Positions 21,833-32,984 of a DNA stretch of 64,000 nucleotides are shown here, one piece after another. The stretch lies in contig CAMZMU010000116.1 of assembly GCA_947311845.1 (NCBI GenBank), positions 3,648,421 to 3,712,420 on the forward strand, written 5' to 3'. The notes beneath the pieces are model-generated. The model did not search any database. It was not told the DNA's origin and saw nothing but the letters and a program-made list of their open reading frames with translations. The stretch is from Poa pratensis. Lineage: Eukaryota; Streptophyta; Magnoliopsida; Poales; Poaceae. The position numbers and the translations under genes are program-made. The stretch's first letter is position 1. Each line of letters opens with the position of its first letter.

Positions 21833-24482
21833 TGCATGCTTTGTGCCTAGCTAAAAGGCGTTAAAGAAAAGCGCTTATGGGAGGCAACCCATTTTATTTT
21901 TTGCAATTTTTCTTTTATTGAGTCAAGGAGTTGTTTACTTCTGTAGCAACTCCTTTGTATCTTTATTTTCTCGCATTGTTGTGCCAAGAGTAGCCTCTAA
22001 TGTTAAGATGATGCTTAATTTTGATTGCTGCGCAGAAACAGATTTTTGCTGTTCACTGTACGAAATTCCTAAAATCACCAGATTGTTAAAAATCTGAAAT
22101 TTTTGTGCGTAATCTTTATGAATGTCTGAATCTTTCATTAGTTCAAGTTTTCGATCTGAGCGTCGTAAGTGCCTCGAAAAAATTCGTCTTTGCGGACTGT
22201 TCTGTTTTAGACAGATTATGCCTTTTTATTTTGCATTCTCTCTTTTACTAGTGTTGAGTGAAATTCTTTTTTGGGTGGAAGAGCTTCACATAACATCAGT
22301 GGCTGTAGCTAATGTTTAAAGTAACAAATCATATTGCGTCTTTATAGAACATGTGAATTTTTGATTATGCACTAACCCTCTAATGAGATCTACTTTGAGT
22401 TTGGTGTGACGGAAGTTTTCAAGGGTCAAGAGAGAAGGATGATATAATAGGATCAAGAAGAGTGAAGAGCTTAAGCTTGGGGAGGCTCCCATGGATCTCC
22501 CCAGCATATTTCAAGAAGACTCAAGCGTCTAAGCTTGGGGATGCCCAAGGCATCCCCTTCTTCATCGTCAAAATTATCAGGTCATCTCTAGTGAAACTAT
22601 ATTTTAATTCTTTCACATCATATGTGCTTTTCTTGGAGCGTCTGTGTGCTTTTATTTTCAGTATTGCATTTTATTTTCAATAAAGCTTGACTGGACCCTA
22701 GCATTCTTGATTGGGAGAGAGACACGCTCCGCTTTTTCATGAGAATACTCCTATTCTTCACTTATATTTGTTGAGTATTCATATCTAGCGCTGTTCAGCT
22801 TTTAGCTCTTGTTTTCATGTATCTCTTGTCAGAGCTATTAGCTTTCTTTTGTAGAAAGTACTCTCTTGCTTCACTTATATTTGTTTGGAGAGTTGAAAAT
22901 AAATTGATTGGTGTTTGGTTGGTTCAGAAAATGTTGCATGTGGTAATTGGTATAAGGAAAAACTTGCTTAATCTTGTAGATCACTAAAATGGATAACTTG
23001 ATGCTTGTCAATTGTTTTGAGTTAACAAGTAGATCATGATTAAATTGTGCATCACATGAGTTAAGCCTATTAGTGAAGAACTACCGTAAAGCTTGTTGAA
23101 AATTTGGTTTGCATCGGTGGTATCTCTAAGGTCTAGATATTTTCTAATAACAGGGTTTGGTTAACAAGGAAGACGGTATGAAGTCTTATAACGTTTGCAA
23201 TATGTTTGTCATATAAAACTTGGTGTACGGGTTGATATTCTTGTTTGCTTACATAACCTTGCTAGCCTAAACTCTGTACTGAGAGGGAATGCTTCTCGTG
23301 CATCCAAATCCTTGAGCCAAAATCCATGCCATTTGTGTCCACCATAACTACCTATATGTGGTATTTCCTTGCCACTCCAAGTAAATTTTTCATGTGCTAC
23401 CTTTAAATTATTCAAAATGTTATTATTCCCTTTTTGTGTCAATGTTTACTAGCTCATGAGGAATTAGTGTGGTTATTCTTTATTCTTTGTCGAATGGACT
23501 TTTACACCTGGACTAGTGGCATATACATCCGCTTATCCAATAACTTGCAAAAAGAGCTGGCAACGGGGTGCCCAGTCCCAATTAATTACAACTTTAACCA
23601 ATTAATTCTCTTCACACTTTTGCCCTGATTCATCAGTAAGCAATGACAAACAGTGAAATACCTGAATGTGTGTAAACCAAAGAGAAAGAGGGATGATCTG
23701 CCTTGCTGGTAGAAATAACGTCCTTCATGGGAGCCGCTCTTAAAAGTCCGTTCGACAGGTAGAATACTGTTCTCACCCGCTACCATTCGTTGACAATTAA
23801 CAAACACCTCTCAAAAATAGATACTCCTCCATGGTATGTGATTGATGGAAGGCACCCGAGGATTCGGTTAGCCATGGCTTGTGTTAGCAAGGTTGGGAGG
23901 AGTATCAAATATTTTATGCAATCTCTATATGCTTTCAAAAACCTAAAAGCTCTAGCACATGATTTAATCCCTGCTTCCCTCTGCGAAGGGCCTTTCTTTT
24001 ACTTTTATGTTGAGTCAGTTTTCCTATTCTTTCTGTCTTCCACAAGCAAACACTAGTGTCAACTTTGTTACAACATGCGTTATATGCAATGTATTGGACT
24101 TGTTATACTACTTTGTGTTGACAATATCCATGAGATAAATATGTTGAAAGTTGAAGCAAATGCTGAAACTAAATTCTTCCTTTGTGTTGATTAAATACCT
24201 TTTATTAGAAACTATTGCTTTATGAGTTAACACTTATGCAAAACTGTTTGATGCTTGTCTCGAAAGTACTATTCATGAAAACGTTTAGCTTGTGTGATTC
24301 ATTGTTTACTCATTATCTATTTGGTAGCAAATTATAGACCATTGACTTGGATCACTTCATTCATTTACATGTGCCTTGCAATATTATATGATCAAGATTA
24401 TGATGTAGCATGTCACCTCAAAAATTATTTGTTTTTATCGTTTACCTACTCGAGGACGAGTAGGAACTAAGCTTGGGGATGC
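21833..24482 (+). other. Non-coding internal region of the LTR element
   Basis: 2.6 kb without a meaningful frame. It holds a perfect hairpin (22537-22557, 9-bp arms, CAA loop) and repeats the word AAGCTTGGGGA at about 22472 and 22531, the same word that forms the polypurine tract near 24470. No pol or env-like domain is seen. Confidence 0.6.
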
Positions 24483-25269
24483 TGATACGTCTCAAACGTA
24501 TCTATAATTTTTGATGTTCCATGCTTGTTTTATACCAATTGCTACATGTTTTGCATCTACTTTATCACTTTTATACATTTTTTGGGACTAACCTATTAAC
24601 AAGATGCCGAAGTGCCAGTTCCTGTTTTCTGCTGTTTTTGTATTCCAGAAAAGCTAGTCTGGAAATATTCTCGGAATTGGACGAAACTTCACGGGGTCCC
24701 TATTTTTCCAGAACACCAGATGGAGCAAGAAGCAACGGAGGGAGCCACAGGGGCCCCACACGCCACTAGGGCGCGCCCCCCTGGCCGCGCCCTATGGTGT
24801 GGGCCCCTCGGGGGTCTCCAGCCGCCGCCCTTTCGCCTACTTATTCCCCCCGAGAAAATAACCCTAAGTGCCCGAGCCATTATGCACGAAAAGTTCCAGA
24901 GACACCACTAGTGAACTGTGGACCCCGGTCCATTCTTTTACACTGATTAAACAACCACAAACTGCAAACTGTTCCTTTTTCATTCGTTGCAATTTAATAC
25001 TCATTTTCCACACGAGACGCTTAATCCTTTGTTTTCAGCAAGCCGGTGAGATTGACAACCTCACTGTTTTGTTGGGGCAAAGTACTTTGATTGTGTTGTG
25101 TGCAGGTTCCACGTTGCTGATCGAGTAACGGCGCCGCCAACAACCTTCTGAAGAATTGTTGCTCCCACTGGTTCGATAAAGCTTGGTTTCATACTGAGGG
25201 AAAACTTGCTGCTAGGCTACATCAAACCTTCCTCTTGGGTCTCCCAACGAGCAAGTACGTCTTGCATCA
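24483..25269 (+). repeat. 3' LTR of the nested element
   Basis: 787 bp, matching 18673-19475 with substitutions and small deletions; for example, the GGC within TTTATGGCAC is absent here. Confidence 0.85.
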
Positions 25270-26436
25270 GCAATTGACAAATAGTGAGCGCATGACAATG
25301 CAAATACATGGCATGATGATTACTATGGTATTTAATTGGGCATTACGACAAGATACATAGACCGTTATCCAAACGCATCTATGACTAATAATCCACCGTC
25401 GGGTTGTCATCCGAGTCCCCCGTTGGTATTAAGTTGCAAGCAACGGATAATTGCATTAAGTAAAGCGCGTAATGTAAACAAACACGTATACCCGTGGACA
25501 TAGCATCGTTAGGTTTCTCCTAGTGGCAACAGCACATCCACAACCTTAGAACTTTCTGTCACTGTCCCAGATTAAATGGAGGCATGCACCCACTATCTAG
25601 CATAAATTCTCCCTCTTGGAGTTAGAATCATCTACTTGGCCAAAACATCTACTAGCAACGGAGAGCATGCAAGATCATAAATAACATAGGGCATAGATTG
25701 TTAATCAACTTGACATAGTATTCAATATTCATCGGATCCCAGCAAACACAACATGTAGCATTACAATAATATGATCTTGATCATGTAGGGCAGCTCACAA
25801 GATCTAAACATGATGGCACAAATAGGAGAGACAACCATCTATCTACTGCTATGGACCCGTAGTCCAAGGATGAACTACTCACGCATCACCTCGGAGGCAG
25901 GCATGGCGATGTAGAAGCCTCCGGTGATGATTTCCCCTCTCCGGCAGGGTGCCGGAAAGAGGTTCTGGACCCTCCCAAGCTAGGTTGACGGCGGCGGCGT
26001 CTCTGGAACTTTTCGTGGATTTTGGCTCAGGCTCCTAGGGTTATTTTCTCGGGGGGATTAAGTAGGCGAAAGGGTGGCGGCTGACGACCCCCTAGGGGCC
26101 CACACCACCCCAGGGCGCGGCCAAGGGTCAGGCGCGTCCTGGGTGCGTGTGGCTCCCTGGTGGCCCTCCTCTGTTGCTCCTTTGCTCCATCTGGTGTCTT
26201 CTGGTAAAATAGGGATGCCCGTGAAGTTTCGTCCAATTCCGAGAATATTTCCAGACTAGCTTTTCTGGAATACAAAAATAGCAGAAAACAGGAACTGGCG
26301 CTTCGGCATCTTGTTAATAGGTTAGTCCCAGAGAATGTATAAAGTGATATAAAGTGGATGCAAAACATGTAGCAATAGGTATAAAACAAGCATAGAACAT
26401 CAAAAATTATAGATACGTTTGAGACGTATCACTAGA

Positions 26437-27105
26437 CTTTTCTGTTTACAATCTATAGCTAGATATTGTGTGCATCAACTTAGCTAGTTGTTACTTCCAT
26501 AATTCTTCAAACATAGTTTAGCTACAAGGCACAACAACTGCCTTGGCGCAATTTTTGCATTGCTCACTTTCTTAGGCACATGGTTGAGAACAAATTTCCA
26601 GTACATTTTACGCTGCAAGATAATGTTTGTACTGATAGCCTTATCTGACCTTGTTACCATAGGCATCAACTTACATGTGATTGACATTAAAGGGAACTTT
26701 TTCTCAGTTACATATTTACAAAATATTCATCTTGATAGAGATGTTTTTGTTTGTGTAGGCACTCGCCCTATCACTGCTGGAAAAGCATGTCTACCTGGTT
26801 GCAATCTATCCAAAATGTGTCAGGAAAGTGACTAAAAAGAAGAAGAGAAATGTTTAATCCACATTTCTCATTGTTGTGTATTATGACGATCCTACTTGTA
26901 GAGTTGTAGTCCAACCACCATGCAGTTTTGTTTCCCAGTTGTAAGTGGGTTTTGCAACCGAGCAAAAATGTTTATGCGCGTTTGTGCCTATGGGTACATT
27001 TAAACAAAATATGTCATGAATGTGGCAATAACATTCGTCATTTGGCTTCAAAGCTATGAATCATTATAGATGATAGCTTATTTATGAAAGCTGACGAATG
27101 AGATC
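26437..27105. other. Intergenic, no gene seen
   Basis: AT-rich DNA beyond the LTR nest. The frame at 26560-26835 is open but has no recognised domain. Confidence 0.35.
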
Positions 27106-27215
27106 CTAGAAAATGTGACGATGTTCCTTCCTTGGTTCACCGTACACAAAGGTAGCATGCCATGTACTTTGACCCTCATCCGAGACTGTCACATCAATGT
27201 GAGTTGAACCCTCTG
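27106..27215 (-). pseudogene. LINE endonuclease fragment
   Basis: The minus-strand frame reads HIDVTVSDEGQSTWHATFVY and continues GEPRKEHRHIF before a stop. This resembles the segment of plant L1 endonucleases where a beta strand ends in F(T/V)GFYGEP or VYGxPxxxxR. Only about 35 residues remain; no reverse transcriptase lies nearby. The match is short and from memory. Confidence 0.45.
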
Positions 27216-27286
27216 AATGAAATAGAGAAAGACTGCTTCCAAAAGAGCGCAAGACCGCCACTACGACCCTCACAACTAAGGGCATC

Positions 27287-28850
27287 TCCAACCGTTCGGC
27301 CTCCCCAGGGCTTCCGTCATTGCATTTTTTGGCTATGCGCCGCTTAAACTTGGGCCTGGGTGTGTGTGTGTGATGGGGGGGGGGGGGGGGGGTGAAGTTC
27401 CTAGTCGTTTTGCCCCCCAAGCGAACACAAACCAACATAATCTGAAAGTTCAATTTCCCGCCCCAAAAACAGCCCGAGTTTGCCGATCAAAACAACCACA
27501 GTTGGGCGATCATACAAAAAAGCCATAGCTCGAGCGAAAGGGAGGGCGACCTTGAGTAGCGCGACGAGCCTGCGTACAGTGAAAGTGGTGGAGGAGGGCA
27601 TAGGGAAACACGGCGTTGGGGTTGAAGCCATCGTGCGGGTCGTCATTGGCGTACTCGGGGGAAGAGTGCCGAGATGCGCTCCAGCGTGTGACGGGGATGG
27701 GGAGAAGCCCATTGACGAGGCGACGCTAGCTTGTTTGCCCCATCCGGGGAAAAGAGGGTTCGGCGGGAGGTCGGACCTCATCTCGGCTGCCAACGGTGGT
27801 GCCATGCTCGCCTCCACTCCATCTCCTCCTCTTCCTCTTCATCTTCTTCCTCCCCTCCTCTTCTTGGCCGCCACCCTGGGCAGGCGGTTGGCCCACAACA
27901 CGTTCACCCTCGTCTGGAGGTGGATTTTCTCGCTCTTTCGGCGCTGCACGTCCACCGTCCACTTGGCGTTGCTCCAGCCGGCGGCCTTTACATCGACGCC
28001 CTCGGCTTTCTCTTCTTCTTCTCCTCCACGATGACAGTGGAGGCAGAGGAGTTGTTGCAAGAACCGGCGAACTTCTTCGGCGACATGGCGGCCAGATCTG
28101 GGGGGAATGGCGGGGGCTGCCGATGGGGAGGGAATATGTGGGGTTAAATGTAGGGAAAAGACAAAAAAAGAAATAGGGAAATCGTCTTTCCCTCGCCGAC
28201 AAGGCTGGTCCATGTCGCATTTTAGCATGCTGGGTTCGGCTTGGATGCGCCAATTAACAGCAAAAGAACCTGTATAGCCCAACGACCACCTAATAATAAT
28301 GCCAAACTTTAGCTTCATTTCCCCCAATTTTTTCGCTCCGGTGAGAGGGCGGTGGAGGCCCGTCGCCCTCCCCCTTATTCATGCCAACGCGGTGGCGGTG
28401 CTCAGCAGAGGAGCGTGCGCTGGACTTGATCTCGCGCGCTCTTCCGTTGAGCATGGCTTCCGGCGTCGTTTTCGTACAGGACGGCGAGGTGGTGTTGCGC
28501 GCCGGCCGTTTTTGGTGACTACGGCGATGGCCAGCACGGATACAGGCGACGCTCTTGTCCATTCCGTGTCATGCGGCACGTCCATCCGCGCGCTCCTCCG
28601 TTGGGAGTGAGCGGCGGCGCTGCATCCTCGCCCTCGCGGTGTGGCGCAGGCGAATCAGTGGGTGCTGTGTTGCGCGGCCTCCGCGGAGGGAAAAGGAGAC
28701 GACGCGGCCTCGTGCTGGTGAGTTTTCCAACTCAAGATCATCCTCAATCGTGTGTGCATATTGTGCAATTTGTATAGTTAGGGTTAGGGTTCTACGGATC
28801 GGGGAAAATTTCGGGATTTGGGGTACAGGAATGGGGGGATTTTCTTAATT
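27287..28850. other. GC-rich stretch with gene-like frames, unassigned
   Basis: The stretch opens with GGGCATCTCCAACCG, a border often seen in Triticeae repeats with gene-like GC-rich cores. A minus-strand ATG at 28086 starts MSPKKFAGSCNNSSAST, followed by Lys/Arg-rich sequence similar in style to transposon-linked GC-rich ORFs, but stops and frame changes abound. A run of 18 G lies at 27375-27392. At 28432-28520 a plus-strand ATG frame reads only 21 codons. I do not assign a gene. Confidence 0.3.
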
Positions 28851-29570
28851 ACTTGCGAAATCGTACTCCCGCCTATCAATTGCATGCAGAAACGAAAACA
28901 CGCTGCCGCATACTCAAGATTAGTTAACCAGTGCATCAAATTGAACTAAAATTTTAATTTTGTTTAACTGAAACTTGTTGAACATGAAAATTGTATACTG
29001 TTCCTATTAAGCATGCAAATTGGGCTAATCCGAACAACACCACTATGCCTAAAACTTGATCCTCAGGAATTAACCAAAGGCAATTTGGCATTAACATGTT
29101 CATTAACTGCTACCAGTACAACATCAGATCATAAAACTTCCAATTAGCACTTAATTTCATAATTAAATAAAAAACATGCACATCTTAAACTAGGCTTAAC
29201 ATGATCCACTAATGAAGAAAATCAGATTTGAACATACTTAGGGTGCTTATCCGACGAGATCTACCTAGTACTTGTGTTATCTTTAAAAAAGAGATCGATG
29301 CCTCCTCTTACACATGTAGCACCGCTCACCAAACCTTGCTTTGAGTGCCCTGATCAGGCACATACGTTTTGGGTCCACCACGTCCCCTTGTTTCTCTATC
29401 TTGTTAGTTAGACGGGATGAACCCAAAACGCTTAGTGGGATAGCTCGTTCCCTCACTCGCTAAACCACAGTTTGATATGTAGCTTGATGATCATTTCTAC
29501 CTTTTTGTTGACAATGGTGCTAATGTGCACCAGCAACGTTCAAACGCGAGCATCTCTCTTCTCCATACAT
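28851..29570. other. Intergenic, no gene seen
   Basis: AT-rich sequence with no open frame or element boundary that I can support. Confidence 0.35.
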
Positions 29571-29640
29571 CAGTGGCGGACGCAGAAAAAATTGGAGGGT
29601 GGGCACAGTCTAAAAAAATCGCACGGTGATTAGGCAATGC
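29571..29640 (+). mobile_element. hAT-like terminus
   Basis: CAGTGGCGGACGCAGAAAA followed by GGAGGGTGGGCAC resembles the terminal repeat of grass hAT elements (CAGTGGCGGA). A matching TCCGCCACTG end was not found in the next kilobase, so only one end is supported. Confidence 0.4.
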
Positions 29641-29856
29641 AAATAAAAATCGATTTGCAACATTGTAGTTCAATATTCACATGATGGTTTTGGTGTTGCA
29701 TCTTCCATATCAGTCTCGGTATCACTCTCGGAATCTTGTGTGCAGAATCAACACACGTCAGCAAAATCCCATTATCTTCAATTTATTCATCATCTACCAC
29801 CAGGGGTGGTGAAATCTTCTTCTTCAATTTATTCATCATCTAAACTTCATGTCAGG

Positions 29857-30102
29857 GGCTGCGGACGTACAGCATGACGCAGAGGAGGGTGCCGATGACG
29901 CATGTGGAGCCCCATACAATGAAGGTGTCCTGGAAGCAGGAGGGGCCGGAGCAGGTGCCGCTGCCTGGGCGCTGGCCTCCCGCTGGTAAAAGATAGCAGA
30001 GACGTAGCCGAAGAAGAGCGACCCAACCGGTATGTTGGCAACGAAGATGTTGTGGTTGACTTTGAAGTGGCTGCTCCCGAAGAGCTCGATCACCTCACTC
30101 AC
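29857..30102 (-). pseudogene. NFD4-like major facilitator, C-terminal fragment
   Basis: The minus strand reads SEVIELFGSSHFKVNHNIFV then ANIPVGSLFFGYVSAIFYQR, then after a one-base frame change GPSCFQDTFIVWGSTCVIG and TLLCVMLYVRSP. This pattern (ELFGxxHF, NPVGSLFF, a CxGxxCF loop, a final membrane helix) is that of NUCLEAR FUSION DEFECTIVE 4-like transporters of the plant major facilitator superfamily. Only the last two or three helices are present and the frame is broken, so it is a relic. No upstream exon is seen. Confidence 0.65.
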
Positions 30103-30476
30103 TCACTTCTTCTCAAGAGGTCATTCACAATTTTTTTGTTTTTCTCCCATATCTTAATCATTAAGAGTTGAGACTGCCGAGAGGGAGAAAAACTAGCAAG
30201 AATGGCTGATTTGCTTTCTCACCGTATCTAGGCATGATCATTTATACTACAATGCCTAGGTTTGATCATGGGAACTGTGCTGTTAAGTGCATGGTGATCA
30301 GTTTACTCATGACTTTGTGCGTCTCCTTTTGAGAACAACCAGTTGTCAAAGGGGAAATGTTATACGTGTGAACCCCTCTTCATTTCTATGAAAAAGAAAG
30401 AGAGAATTGTGTGAACAACTAAAGGCTGGGAGGAGAAGCCCGCTGGGGCGCTGCTATCGACGTGTTCCAATATGCG

Positions 30477-30598
30477 CTCACTCCGTTCATCAATATAAGG
30501 CGTATAAAATTTTGAGATTTTTTTTGAAATATAGGGTTTAGTGCGATTTATGGACATTTTATCCATCAAAAAATGTGTCATAATCTGGAACGGGAGGA
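30477..30598. mobile_element. Stowaway-like MITE
   Basis: About 120 bp begin near CACTCCGTTCATCAATATAA and end near AATCTGGAACGGGAGG, the paired ends of Tc1/Mariner Stowaway MITEs (CTCCCTCCGTT... and ...AACGGAGGGAG) with mismatches. The interior is AT-rich and non-coding. Confidence 0.45.
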
Positions 30599-31290
30599 TT
30601 TGACGGATTATTTTCAATTTGTGCGTACTAGAGACTCCTCTCTCTCCAATTTTTTCACGAGAACCCATCTATTATATTATTATATTCTATACTAAAAGCA
30701 AAATGAGAATATCTAATAGAGCCGCCACGTTAAGCCACATAATTTAAATTAAGTATAGTAGTTAGATCTAAAACAAAAGGGTTACAATTGAATACAAGAT
30801 TTAATACTTTACGTAATATGTCCCACGTGTAAAAATAAATTCAACCCGACAGGTACAAACTAACTATGTCAGCCGAGCCTAACAGAAGCAATAAAGATAC
30901 GGCTGGACTCCTACTCCAAAACCAAAACCAGGTCATCGTAAGTGGCTAGCTCGCTCTGTCTTTTTTTTCCGGCGTTGTTCCTCGATCCGGCAAATTAAGC
31001 TTGATCGGTGTTGATTAACTCATCTGACTTTTCTTTTGATCAGCAGACTGCAGGCGCGACGAGCACCGTGAATGAGGGACAGCAGGAGCATGCATGCATG
31101 TATGCATCATGCCCATTCTATTGGACGCATGCATGGTCCGGTTCACGTCCATGCATGACTAGCCAGAATAGCCACTTTGTAACGACAATGGTTCAAAATG
31201 TGGCAAAATGGACACAGTTGACCACGTGGCGATAAGATTTCACGAAATGAACGTTCGGGGAAAAGATTTCCTAGAACTAACCATTTTGAG
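30599..31290. other. Intergenic, no gene seen
   Basis: Contains TCTATACTAAAAGCAAAATG at 30686, reminiscent of grass Helitron starts, but no matching 3' hairpin/CTRR end was confirmed. Near 31090-31160 GCATGCATG-like words cluster. Confidence 0.35.
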
Positions 31291-31580
31291 TAGCGCCGCA
31301 CGATCGGGCGCTACACTCTACATGATAGCGCCTCAGGATCAGGCGCTATACCACTGATCGATCAGGCGCCTCACGATCGGCTGGGGCCGAGTTATTGGTA
31401 GCATAGCGCCTGATCGCGAGGCGCTATCCCTCCGATCCTGCAAAGCCTGATGATCATGCGCTATACTACGCCTGCCAGCGTGCTGACGAGGGGCCGGTAT
31501 GGGCCCACTGTTTGGTAGTATAGCGCCTGACCACGAGGCGCTATACTTCTGATCTAGTAGCGCCGGTTGATCAGGCGCTA
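31291..31580. repeat. Array of five 23-bp palindromes TAGCGCC-N9-GGCGCTA
   Basis: Copies start at 31291, 31326, 31404, 31521 and 31558. All have exact 7-bp arms and exactly nine central bases (GCACGATCG, TCAGGATCA, TGATCGCGA, TGACCACGA, GGTTGATCA). Partial copies (ATCAGGCGCC, GCGCTATA) lie between. The function is unknown. Candidate explanations are foldback DNA, subterminal repeats of a DNA transposon, or a repeated dimer binding site. A minus-strand frame (31662-31339) runs through it and is probably a by-product. Confidence 0.8.
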
Positions 31581-31814
31581 TAACCAATACACTCGCACCG
31601 TTACATACAGCTATCCAGCATGTAACCAAGACATGCAAACTTAATAAGAGCAACAAATTCATGGCAATTTAGAGGTCAATACCACATTACGTAGAAAAGT
31701 TCAATACCACATTACATAGGAAAGTCACAGGAATAACAGCACAGTTCACAACATCATGAGCTCTAGTACGCTGTCTACTGTGTCGAGCTAGGTCCCTTTC
31801 CCTTATCCTTCCTC

Positions 31815-32240
31815 TTGGATGTGCACTCCTCTTCCGCCTCCTCCAGTCATAACTCATCTCTCCAGTCATTAGAAATTTCAGTATGTGGCAAGTTGTTCTC
31901 TCGGTGGCCCCTAGGAGAAGCAGGAGGTGGAGTTCAGACCATCTACCCTTTCCCTGCTTCCCTGAGGGAACTTGAAGGTTATGGAGAGGAAAGCTTGACG
32001 TCAATGGCTCTGCTCTCAAACCTCACGTCTCTCACCCATCTAAAGCTATTTATGTGCAGTAACTTAACCGTGGACGGATTCAATCCTCTTACCGCAGTCA
32101 ACCTCAAATCACTGGATGTTGATGGCTGCAACAACTTAGCAGCAGATCTGCTTTCAGAGGTGGCAAGGACCGAATTATTGCCTGCAGGTTACATCTCTAG
32201 ATTGGAGGAACTCACGGTGGATGACATCTCTGGACTGCTT
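31815..32240 (+). pseudogene. NLR leucine-rich repeat fragment, upstream of the CACTA insertion
   Basis: Plant NLR immune receptors end in leucine-rich repeats. The frame carries LRR units (LLSNLTSLTHLKLFMCSNLT, NLKSLDVDGCNNLA, ISRLEELTVDDISGLL). It is open up to the CACTA start at 32241 and resumes after the element at 49856 (VAPICYLLALALHTLKF). No NB-ARC or coiled-coil domain lies upstream; before about 31815 the sequence is unrelated. It is therefore the 3' remnant of an NLR, later split by the transposon. Confidence 0.8.
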
Positions 32241-32515
32241 CACTAGTAGAAAAAGGGCAAAAGGTTTTGCCCTTTAGTACCGGTTCCTAACCGGTACTAG
32301 TGCCTGAAATTCTGCAACGGCTACAACGGCCGTCCCGGACCTTCAGTCCCGGTTCCAGACACGAACCGGGACTAAAGGTCCACCACATGCGATAGCAGGG
32401 CGCGGGGTCCGCGCGAGAACTTTTAGTCCCGGTTCTAGCCTGGAACCGGGACCAAAGGTAGACCTTTAGTCTCGGTTCTTTGCTAGAACCGGGACTAAAG
32501 TTCTTTCCTATATCA
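32241..32515 (+). repeat. Left end and subterminal repeats of the CACTA
   Basis: Four hairpin units of the form TTTAGT(C/A)CCGGTT...AACCGG(G)ACTAAA lie between about 32271 and 32505. In En/Spm elements such repeats bind the TNPA-type protein. Here they resemble the Triticeae AGTCCCGG repeat class. Confidence 0.8.
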
Positions 32516-32984
32516 TCTTCCTCCCCGAGCCACCAGCTTCATTTCTGCAGCTCGGGTTTCATCTCCATTTTCTCTCCATTTCCCTTCCCTAGGTCAAGTT
32601 CATCCCCATTTTGTTCATCATTTGTCAAGATTTCACCCCGAGGTTAGCACAGCTTCATCCATTCTTCCGGCGCTCGTTTTGTTGCTTGTTTAGCTCATTT
32701 AGCTCATTTCACATTTCTAGTGCTAGCTAGGTGTTTGATGAAATGTCTAAGTTAGGGATTTGTTTTGTTTTATATGCAATTTGAGCTCAATTAAACTAAA
32801 TTATGATTTGTAGGTTTTAGTGTCGTCCCGTCCCCGTCCTCACCGCCGTCGATAGCCCGCGCCGTCTTGTCATCTCGGTGAGCCTCTTTTTTATCTTTTA
32901 TTTTAAAAAAATTACTTGTATGATTTAAATGCATAGTTATTTCCTGTATAATTTTCTTATGTTTTTTTTTATATGTATAGTGTC

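Larger units (their letters stand above)
18673..25269 (+). mobile_element. Athila-like LTR retrotransposon, gag-protease only
   Basis: This complete element of 6.6 kb has LTRs 18673-19475 and 24483-25269, both starting TGATACGTCT and ending CTTGCATCA, and a GCAAT target duplication at 18668-18672 and 25270-25274. The primer-binding site TGGCGCCGTTGCCGGGGA matches the 3' end of Asp tRNA, typical of the Athila/Tat part of Gypsy. A purine tract (AAGCTTGGGGATGC) abuts the 3' LTR. It encodes a degenerate gag (19746-21342) and a protease fragment (21396-21832). No reverse transcriptase, RNase H or integrase is seen in the remaining 2.6 kb, so it must have moved using another element's enzymes. The LTRs differ at several positions per hundred bases, so the insertion is not very recent. 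Confidence 0.85.
18225..26431 (-). mobile_element. Solo LTR (minus strand), split by a nested element
   Basis: On the plus strand it begins TGATGCTTG and ends GAGACGTATCA; CTAGA flanks both sides (18220-18224 and 26432-26436). After removing the nested element (18673-25269 plus one GCAAT copy), about 1.6 kb remain. The ends and the GC-rich part near 26030-26180 match, in reverse complement, the LTR of the nested element, so the two families are closely related. No internal region of its own remains, hence a solo LTR. It lies about 210 bp downstream of the protease stop codon. Confidence 0.8.

Noticed and set aside
28780..28796. TTAGGGTTAGGGTT telomere-like sequence
   Set aside because: Only about two units in a GC-rich stretch; not enough for an interstitial telomere repeat.
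30686..31275. Possible Helitron starting TCTATACTAAAAGC
   Set aside because: The preceding base is not the expected A, and the only 3' hairpin candidate (near 31258-31273) lacks a proper CTRR spacing.
31339..31662. 107-codon minus-strand ORF with a signal-peptide-like start
   Set aside because: It runs through the palindrome array, its repeated peptide motifs mirror the DNA palindromes, and no homology is recognised.
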